Assembly: GCF_001517625.2 (NCBI RefSeq) | Contig: NZ_LN999827.1 | Span: 1-64,000, forward strand | Length of the DNA stretch: 64,000 nucleotides | Source: Clostridium sp. AT4 | Lineage (GTDB): Bacteria; Bacillota; Clostridia; Lachnospirales; Lachnospiraceae | Direction of reading: 5' to 3' | Shown: positions 58,427 to 64,000 of the stretch, one piece after another | Position numbering within the stretch: the first letter of the stretch is position 1 | Layout: the number at the start of each line of letters is the position of its first letter | Notes under the pieces: model-generated | Databases searched by the model: none | What the model was told of the DNA's origin: nothing | What the model saw: the letters and a program-made list of their open reading frames with translations, nothing else | Made by a program: the position numbers and the translations under genes

Positions 58427-59908
58427 TTAAAACCGCTTGATTTTTCCTGCGGCTGTCCGTTCAAAAGGCACTCCTCTCACGATCAGCCTGGCAATGCGCT
58501 TATAGACAGGCATAGACCCATTCAGGCGGTCAACCAGCTCCTGAAGAAGCAGCTCTGGCTCTGTAATCGTATGCTTTTCCATATATTCCGGATCCGGGAA
58601 GATCTCTGCCTCGATGACCTTCTCATGCTCGCGCACCAGAATCTCTTTTACCAGATCATTGCGTCCCAGCTCATTTTCCAGCTCCTCAGGAGATACATTT
58701 TCTCCATTTGCAAGGATGATCAGGTTCTTTCTGCGGCCGGTAAGGAATACAAAACGATCCTCGTCCACATAGCCTAAGTCTCCTGTCTTTAACCAGCCGT
58801 CCTCCAGAGCGGCAGCCGTTTCCTCAGGCATCTTGTAATATCCCTGCATCACGCTGCTTCCCCGTACCCAGAGCTCGTAATCCACGGTCTTTGCCTCGCA
58901 GTTTGGCAGAAGTTTTCCTACGGATCCGATCTTATTTTCCCACTCCAGATTGGTGCTAATCACAGGAGAACACTCCGTCATGCCGTATCCCTGAAGAATG
59001 GTGATGCCAAACTCCTTAAAAAGACGGATACAGTCCGGATCGAGGTAAGCGCCTCCGCTGCAGATGGTCTTAAGCTTTCCGCCGAATATGGCCGCTGCAG
59101 CCTGTTCCTTTGGAACAGACGGATCGATCTCCTTTAATTTTCCTGCCAGCGATTCGATGATCATAGGCACCAAAAGCACGATTTCCGGCTGGAACAGCTT
59201 TAAATTTCTCTGGAACCGCATGATCGAATCATTGATGCAGATGATCATTCCAATGGAAATGCCCTTTATAATGTCCATGGTCAGACAGTACACATGGTTA
59301 ATGGGAAGAACGGTCAGGGATACGGTTCCCTGAGGGATCTTCATATCCAGACACAGGGCATTGTCCGCCAGATTCCGGTGGGTCAGCATAACGCCCTTGC
59401 TCTTTCCTGTGGTTCCTGAGGTAAAAAGAATGGTACACAGATCCTCCGGTTTTACCTCACAGTGAAATTCTCCCCGGTATGCCTCTAAAAGCTCGGGCAG
59501 AGACTGGATGGAAAGAAACTCACGGATCTTTGGACAGGAAGAAGCGGCCGCCTCTGCCACATCCATCCTCACCTCATCAAACACCAGCATTTCCACATCT
59601 GCCCGGTTTAGGAGCTCACAGACTGCCTCTGCAGGAAGCTGTACATCAATGGGAACTGCCACACTTTTACTATTTGCTGCGCCAAAATATGAAGTGATCC
59701 ATCCATAGCTGGTAGGGCCGATGACAGCAATATGCTTTCCTCTCATCCCCTTTTCTTCCAGCATACGGCCAAAGGCCATGGTATCCCTGGGCAGATCTTC
59801 ATAGGTCTTTTCCTCAAGCTCCCGCTTTACTTTATAGCGGAACGCGGTCTGGCTGCCGTAAGAATCAGCCGCCCGGCTTATGATCTCCTGTAATGTATTT
59901 GCTTCCAT
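58427..59908 (-). CDS. AMP-forming ligase (adenylation / acyl-ACP synthetase-like)
   Basis: A 493-residue ANL-superfamily enzyme that activates an acid as acyl-AMP and loads it on CoA or a carrier. Motifs: P-loop TILFTSGTTGKSKGVMLTH (about 160-177), GGAYLDPDCIRLF, GYGMTECSPVIS, TGDLGYVDEDRFVFLTGRRKNLIILANGENVSPEELE, and terminal AAGKIKRF with the catalytic Lys. The pattern is closer to fatty-acyl ligases than to amino-acid-specific NRPS A-domains, but substrate cannot be read with confidence. It lies 33 bases after the carrier-protein gene and is the last gene of the cluster, suggesting it loads that carrier. Confidence 0.9.
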   Translation of the reverse strand: MEANTLQEIISRAADSYGSQTAFRYKVKRELEEKTYEDLPRDTMAFGRMLEEKGMRGKHIAVIGPTSYGWITSYFGAANSKSVAVPIDVQLPAEAVCELLNRADVEMLVFDEVRMDVAEAAASSCPKIREFLSIQSLPELLEAYRGEFHCEVKPEDLCTILFTSGTTGKSKGVMLTHRNLADNALCLDMKIPQGTVSLTVLPINHVYCLTMDIIKGISIGMIICINDSIMRFQRNLKLFQPEIVLLVPMIIESLAGKLKEIDPSVPKEQAAAAIFGGKLKTICSGGAYLDPDCIRLFKEFGITILQGYGMTECSPVISTNLEWENKIGSVGKLLPNCEAKTVDYELWVRGSSVMQGYYKMPEETAAALEDGWLKTGDLGYVDEDRFVFLTGRRKNLIILANGENVSPEELENELGRNDLVKEILVREHEKVIEAEIFPDPEYMEKHTITEPELLLQELVDRLNGSMPVYKRIARLIVRGVPFERTAAGKIKRF

Positions 59909-59941
59909 TCCTTCTCCTTCCTCTTTCCCGCCTCAGACAGC

Positions 59942-60166
59942 CTACTGCAGGGACTGGATATACTCCATGGCGTCCTTTACTGTCTTTACATTGACCACTT
60001 CCCGCTCGTCCACTTCAACGTCCCAGTGCTCCTCGATCTCTCCGACCATACTCATAAAATCATAGGAATTAAAGCCCAAGTCCTCCACAAAACGAGAATC
60101 CTCCCGGATTTCTCCCGGTTCTACATCTACATACTCACAGATCATCTCTTTTAACTCTTCAAACAT
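59942..60166 (-). CDS. Free-standing acyl/peptidyl carrier protein
   Basis: A 74-residue acidic four-helix carrier. Motif DLGFNSYDFMSMVGEIEEHW with the phosphopantetheine attachment Ser (residue 34), in the variant N-S-Y rather than the usual D-S-L. The start MFEELKEM at 60166 lies 9 bases from GGGAG; a longer frame to 60199 overlaps the condensation gene and is rejected. It carries acyl or aminoacyl intermediates between the ligase and the condensation protein. The primary fatty-acid ACP is expected elsewhere in the genome. Its own phosphopantetheinyl transferase is in the same operon. Confidence 0.92.
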   Translation of the reverse strand: MFEELKEMICEYVDVEPGEIREDSRFVEDLGFNSYDFMSMVGEIEEHWDVEVDEREVVNVKTVKDAMEYIQSLQ

Positions 60167-60185
60167 ATCCTTTTTCTCCCTCTTT

Positions 60186-61601
60186 TTATACCATGTCAAT
60201 AATCTCTCCTACCGTCCTGCTGCAGTCCTCCACACCTCTGAAAATGATCCTGCACAGATAGTAGTATACCTCTTCCAGTTTCTGGGGCGTCACAATACCG
60301 GTCTGGTACTCAAAGCAGAAATCCAAACCATCGTCCAGAGCGCGGTGGCTCACAGTCAGATACAGCGGCTGTCCTGCCACACCATTGGAGTAACGGGCTG
60401 TATCATAGCGGATCCCGCCCATCTTATCAAGGCCCGGCCCCTCATATTTCATAGCCAGAGGCTGATAGGTCAGAGCCAGGGGCTCATAGGTCAGGCCGTC
60501 TTCCAGGTTATAAAATTTCTTTCTGTAATTAAAATACTCCGTAGGGCTGTAGCTTGCGTGCCGGAAATACTGATTCTGTGTATCCCGGATGATCTCCATT
60601 CCCTCTAAGAAGGTCTTGTCCCGTGAAATAATGGTTCTAAAGGGGAAGCAGTGGATCCTGGTACCGCCGCATCGCTTCTCGGTCAGAGTGGCCCTTCTTG
60701 CAATAGTGGTCGTAAGAGAAACATCCTCATTTCCGTTCTGCTTCTGAAGATAGGTCCTAAGGCCCATGAGCAGAAGGCAGGTCATGGAGATCCTGTGTTC
60801 CTCACAGAACGTTAAAAGCCGTTCCGACGGCTCCGGTTCCAGCCGGAAAGTGGTAATATTGGCTGATACATCCTCCGGAATGGTGCGGGCCGCCCTCTGA
60901 TCCGGGTTGCCGGAAGCCTTTCTCTGCTGTTCAAGAAGCCCTGGACCGTAGATGCTGTTAAAGATCGGCTCCGATGTGCCGATCAGCTTTTCAAAAAATT
61001 CCCGGTCTCTCTGGCTGGATGTACTTCCCGCCTCATAAGCCAGATCCTTTTCCAGCTGCTTTATGTAAGAGGTCATGGCCTTTGGATAAGCAATCACCTC
61101 GTCTCCAAACATCTTATGGCTGTAGATTTCAATGATATCCCTGTAAAACAGGATCAGGGACTGGGCGTCCATGGTCATGTGGTCTACGCACACATAGGTT
61201 CCCTGAAAGCCGTTTGGAAGGCGGATCATCACAATGCGGTGCATGGGAGAATCGTAACGCTCAAAGGGAAGCTCGGTCCACTCCCTCATCTTCGCCTCTG
61301 CGTCCTCCATTTTCCATCCGCAAAAGTCAAAGTGTCCGATCTCAGAGTGATCCTCCTTTACCACATACTGGTACTCTTTTCCCTCTTTTTTGTCATGGGC
61401 AAAACGGATCCGCATTCCCTCGCAGCGGGAAATCGCTTCCTTAATGCTCTCCCGCAGCACCTCCCAGTCCAGATCGATCTCAATAGTCAGGCTGGAGCCG
61501 ATATTTAATACCTGCTTTTTGGGACAGTATTTCAGACAGTAAAAATGCAGCTTCTGCGCCTCGGTCAGCGGATATACCTTACAGCCCCTTCTCGTTTTCA
61601 T
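60186..61601 (-). CDS. Free-standing condensation-domain protein
   Basis: A 471-residue protein with the condensation-domain fold of NRPS and polyketide acyltransferases (PapA/WES-like): N-terminal YPLTEAQKLHFYCLKYC, active-site region YVCVDHMTMDAQSLILFYRD (His 141, Asp 145) in place of HHxxxDG, and a C-terminal YLTVSHRALDDGLDFCFEY. The first His and the Gly are replaced, but the catalytic second His is kept. It probably forms an amide or ester between a carrier-bound acyl group and an acceptor. It overlaps the alpha/beta-hydrolase gene by 4 bases (ATGA). Confidence 0.85.
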   Translation of the reverse strand: MKTRRGCKVYPLTEAQKLHFYCLKYCPKKQVLNIGSSLTIEIDLDWEVLRESIKEAISRCEGMRIRFAHDKKEGKEYQYVVKEDHSEIGHFDFCGWKMEDAEAKMREWTELPFERYDSPMHRIVMIRLPNGFQGTYVCVDHMTMDAQSLILFYRDIIEIYSHKMFGDEVIAYPKAMTSYIKQLEKDLAYEAGSTSSQRDREFFEKLIGTSEPIFNSIYGPGLLEQQRKASGNPDQRAARTIPEDVSANITTFRLEPEPSERLLTFCEEHRISMTCLLLMGLRTYLQKQNGNEDVSLTTTIARRATLTEKRCGGTRIHCFPFRTIISRDKTFLEGMEIIRDTQNQYFRHASYSPTEYFNYRKKFYNLEDGLTYEPLALTYQPLAMKYEGPGLDKMGGIRYDTARYSNGVAGQPLYLTVSHRALDDGLDFCFEYQTGIVTPQKLEEVYYYLCRIIFRGVEDCSRTVGEIIDMV

Positions 61602-62566
61602 TCCTCACATACCCCTTTCGTAAATGCACGTTCCATCAGTTTCCTTACAGCCGCCTCATAAGCCGGACGATCCTTATAATATGCCTCTGCATGGGAAGCT
61701 CCCTCTATAATCAGAAGATCCTTTGGAGCAGCGCAGGCTTCGTAGAGCTCATGCACCATAGAGCAGGGCACAAAGGTATCCTTTGATCCGTGGATAAACA
61801 GCATGGGGATCTTAGACTTTTTTACCTCATCTCTGGCATTGCACTCATCCAAGCCATATCCGGCTTCCTTTTTTGCCATCCGGTCGGACAGATCCATTAA
61901 GGGAAATGCCGGCATATGATAGGTTGTCTTAAGAACAGAGGTAAATACCTCTTTGGCAGAGGTAAAGGCGCAGTCGGAAACAGCCCCCTTTACCTGCGGC
62001 GGAAGCTCAAGTCCTACTGCCATATCCACCGTAGCGGCTCCCATGGAAATGCCCTGAAGCAGAAGCTCACAGTCCTCTCCCAGACGCCCTGCCATGTATT
62101 CCATCCATTTTTTTGCGTCCAGACGATCCAGACAGCCAAAACCGATATAGGTACCCTCGCTGTCTCCATGGGCTCTCTCATCCACCGTCAGGACGCCCAG
62201 CCCGCAGCCCATATAAAACCGGGCCAGGGACGGGTAATCATTCAGTCCCCGGCTGGTATAGCCATGAAAGCAGATCACGGCCCGTTTGGGATCCTTTCCC
62301 GGAAAGTATGTTCCATGAAGCTTTAAGCCATCCTCAGACTGTATGTATACATTCTCATGGGGCTGGCTTAAAAACCACTGGCGGTTTTCCTCCATAAAGG
62401 GCAGATAGACGCTCCAGTCCGTACCTGCCATTTTCTGGGTCCGCTTATTATCCGCCTTTCCCCGCATCAGCGTCCGGCGCAGAAAATAGCGCGCCAGCGC
62501 ATACTCTCCCGCAGCAAGCAAAGCTGCCGCTCCGGCTCCCATTCCCAACATCCACTTTATTTTCAT
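61598..62566 (-). CDS. Membrane-anchored alpha/beta hydrolase
   Basis: A 322-residue hydrolase with an N-terminal membrane anchor (residues 5-25) and the fold motifs AVICFHGYTSRGLND (HG oxyanion), VLTVDERAHGDSEG, nucleophile LLQGISMGAAT, acid Asp in FIHGSKDTFVP, and His in GASHAEAY. It looks like FrsA/BAAT-like and YqkD/YtaP-type hydrolases. In this operon it could act as an editing thioesterase or remove a protecting group, which is inference. It overlaps both neighbours by ATGA. Confidence 0.9.
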   Translation of the reverse strand: MKIKWMLGMGAGAAALLAAGEYALARYFLRRTLMRGKADNKRTQKMAGTDWSVYLPFMEENRQWFLSQPHENVYIQSEDGLKLHGTYFPGKDPKRAVICFHGYTSRGLNDYPSLARFYMGCGLGVLTVDERAHGDSEGTYIGFGCLDRLDAKKWMEYMAGRLGEDCELLLQGISMGAATVDMAVGLELPPQVKGAVSDCAFTSAKEVFTSVLKTTYHMPAFPLMDLSDRMAKKEAGYGLDECNARDEVKKSKIPMLFIHGSKDTFVPCSMVHELYEACAAPKDLLIIEGASHAEAYYKDRPAYEAAVRKLMERAFTKGVCEE

Positions 62567-63192
62567 CCTGCCGCTCCTTTTTTATCCGGATCCGTATCCC
62601 TCATACAGACCCCTATATGATACGCATCTCCCAGCTGGGCCTCAAAAAAGCGCCAGCCGGGGATATCTGCTGTAAAACCGTGGCGATCTCCCAGATCCAG
62701 AGGAAGTTCAAAGGAAGCTGTCCCATAAAAAATACACTCCGGCTCTCTTTCCAGCCTGTTTGCAAATGAAATCTGCCGAAAGGGAAAGGCAAGTCCCCTG
62801 CCGTCTGCCTTTGCATAGCTTTCCTTTAACGTCCACAAACGGAGCGCAGTTTTCTCTGCCTCTTTCTCCTTCTTTTCACAAATCCATCTATATTCTTCCG
62901 GAGAACATATCCTCCTGACCAGCCCTTTGCTGCAGGGCTTTCGGACCTGGATATCAATCCCTACTGGATGGCTGCAGACCGCACAGACGGCTATTCCCTC
63001 TGTATGGCTGATACTAAAAAAAACTCCTGGATTGTCTTTTAGAAAGGGTTTTCCATTTTCCGGAGCTATCACCTCCCAGGTTCTCCCATATTCCTGCAAA
63101 AGCCCCCGCTCAAGAAGCCTTCTTCCCAGGATATGTTCTCTGGACCGGTCGCATTTCCTGCCCTCCGGCCGGTATGCGGCTGCGTAGATCAT
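62563..63192 (-). CDS. 4'-phosphopantetheinyl transferase (Sfp type)
   Basis: A 209-residue PPTase that activates carrier proteins. Motifs: KPFLKDNPGVFFSISHTEGIAVCAVC, GIDIQ (Asp 80), and WTLKESYAKADGRGL (120-134). The length and motif set fit Sfp-type enzymes, which serve secondary metabolism. First gene of the cluster, directly after the operator/promoter region. The ATG at 63192 has GGAGG at the expected distance (GGGGGAGTATG context). Confidence 0.92.
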   Translation of the reverse strand: MIYAAAYRPEGRKCDRSREHILGRRLLERGLLQEYGRTWEVIAPENGKPFLKDNPGVFFSISHTEGIAVCAVCSHPVGIDIQVRKPCSKGLVRRICSPEEYRWICEKKEKEAEKTALRLWTLKESYAKADGRGLAFPFRQISFANRLEREPECIFYGTASFELPLDLGDRHGFTADIPGWRFFEAQLGDAYHIGVCMRDTDPDKKGAAG

Positions 63193-63241
63193 ACTCCCCC
63201 TCCTGCTGCGTTCCCATGGTTTTCCCTGGTTTTTCCGTGTT

Positions 63242-63258
63242 TTCGACCGCTAGTCGAA
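63242..63258. promoter_or_regulatory. Operator 1, TetR-type palindrome
   Basis: TTCGACC-GCT-AGTCGAA is a 17-base near-perfect palindrome, downstream of the -10 of the cluster's promoter and therefore a roadblock position. It shares its left half with operator 2. Confidence 0.75.
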
Positions 63259-63271
63259 TCGTTTCTGCCTT

Positions 63272-63300
63272 ACAATATCATATTTTCGACCAGCGGTCAA
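63272..63300 (-). promoter_or_regulatory. Promoter of the biosynthetic cluster
   Basis: Minus strand TTGACC (63295-63300), 17-base spacer, TATTGT (63272-63277). The -35 lies within operator 2. About 80 bases upstream of the PPTase start codon. Confidence 0.65.
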
Positions 63301-63301
63301 G
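63285..63301. promoter_or_regulatory. Operator 2, TetR-type palindrome
   Basis: TTCGACC-AGC-GGTCAAG, same spacing and half-site as operator 1, 43 bases away centre to centre (about four helical turns). It covers the -35 of the cluster promoter and lies close upstream of the TetR promoter, so one regulator could control both directions. Confidence 0.75.
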
Positions 63302-63323
63302 TGTGGATTTTTTATATCACATA

Positions 63324-63332
63324 TGCTATACT
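63324..63332 (+). promoter_or_regulatory. Extended -10 promoter of the TetR gene
   Basis: TGCTATACT is an extended -10 (TGnTATACT) 51 bases ahead of the predicted start codon; the -35 region is poor (TGGATT). It lies 22 bases downstream of operator 2. Confidence 0.5.
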
Positions 63333-63383
63333 CGAACCATTCTGAAAACCATCCATATGACACTAAAAGAAAGCAGGAACATC

Positions 63384-64000
63384 ATGCAGTATCTGAATAA
63401 ACGCGAAAAAATCCTGGATGCCATGCAGCAGCTGATGACAACCGCTGATACCCGTTCCATTACGGTCAGTGAGATCGCTCAGAAAGCCGGCATTGGAAAA
63501 GGAAGCATCTATTATTATTTTCCCTCTAAAAATGATATTCTGGACGGAGTCATTGAGCGGGCCTATTCCCGCGTTCTGGAAAAGGGAAAGGCTCTGGCCG
63601 CTGCCTCAGACATAGATGCCTTCTGTAAAATGGAGATCATCTATCACGCCTGTCTGGAAGCCTCTAAGGAGCTGCGCCGTCAGGAGTCCTTTAACGCCGC
63701 CCCCGACGGCCAGGAGCGGGCCTTCATCCATCTGAAATTTGCCAAAGCCATTATCACCCATTTAAGACCTATTCTTGCAGATATCCTCCGGCAGGCTGTG
63801 GCAGAAAACGGTGCGGTCTGCGAATATCCGGAGGAAACAGCCTATATCATCCTTCTGGTATTAACCGCCACTCTGGACAACCGTCTGGTACCCATGAAGG
63901 AAAGCGACGTAAGCCGGATTCTCACTGCATTTACCCAGATGCAGGGCCAGGGGCTCAATATTCCGCCGGAGGTTCTGCATTTTCTGATCCGGGAGGTATA
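63384..64000 (+). CDS. TetR-family regulator (partial, runs off the window)
   Basis: The reading frame from ATG at 63384 stays open to the window edge (205 codons, no stop). N-terminus MQYLNKREKILDAMQQLM, then the TetR helix-turn-helix ITVSEIAQKAGIGKGSIYYYFPSKNDILDGVIERAY at about residues 26-60. The rest is a ligand-binding domain of helices without named motifs. A weak AGGA precedes the start; an in-frame ATG at 63357 lacks a ribosome-binding site. It is divergent from the biosynthetic cluster and is the obvious candidate to bind the paired palindromes between them. Ligand unknown. Confidence 0.92.
   Translation, partial: MQYLNKREKILDAMQQLMTTADTRSITVSEIAQKAGIGKGSIYYYFPSKNDILDGVIERAYSRVLEKGKALAAASDIDAFCKMEIIYHACLEASKELRRQESFNAAPDGQERAFIHLKFAKAIITHLRPILADILRQAVAENGAVCEYPEETAYIILLVLTATLDNRLVPMKESDVSRILTAFTQMQGQGLNIPPEVLHFLIREV

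Overview
The window looks like a chromosomal segment of a spore-forming anaerobe of the Lachnospiraceae (Clostridia). The pointers are a DUF6809 gene, a cotJABC spore-coat operon, several [FeFe]-hydrogenase-family proteins including an electron-bifurcating set, a Gram-positive type SOS box, strong AGGAGG ribosome-binding sites and moderate GC content. The genus assignment is inference. No CRISPR array, tRNA, prophage or insertion sequence is visible.

Layout. The left edge holds the 5' end of a 16S rRNA gene (minus strand) with tandem promoters. Next come uvrA (SOS-controlled), a DUF6809 gene, ftsH, a polar amino-acid ABC transporter and the folate pair fchA-folD (3.4-10.1 kb). Positions 10.3-18.8 kb form a hydrogen/redox locus. 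On the minus strand it has a sensory [FeFe]-hydrogenase-like protein, an anti-sigma-type ATPase, two DRTGG proteins and a PHP phosphoesterase. On the plus strand is a bifurcating hydrogenase operon (hydC, a HATPase, a ferredoxin, hydB, hydA) with a near-perfect Rex operator. Positions 18.9-29.7 kb hold a two-component system, a PL9-type pectate lyase with an esterase behind a cre-like site, and a three-gene operon (SGNH esterase, ABC-F ATPase, isoaspartyl dipeptidase). Positions 29.9-44.4 kb hold two complete Opp/Dpp peptide transporters; the first is fused to a dipeptide epimerase and a serine hydrolase, suggesting use of cell-wall peptides. A lone cobI follows.

Positions 45.4-50.4 kb hold a second sensory hydrogenase locus: a ferredoxin-like protein, a HydS-PAS protein, a SpoIIE-type phosphatase and a group B-type hydrogenase. 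Then come a patatin, a Cys-rich small protein divergent from cotJABC (both with sigma-K-like promoters), a NitT/TauT-type ABC transporter, cstA and a MazF/PemK protein.

The right end (58.4-64 kb) is a compact biosynthetic cluster: phosphopantetheinyl transferase, alpha/beta hydrolase, free-standing condensation domain, carrier protein and AMP-forming ligase. It is divergent from a TetR regulator that runs off the window, and two matching palindromes lie in the shared promoter region. I see this cluster and the pair of hydrogen-sensing/partner-switching loci as the best candidates for undescribed biology. Functions are read from motifs and context only; no database search was run.
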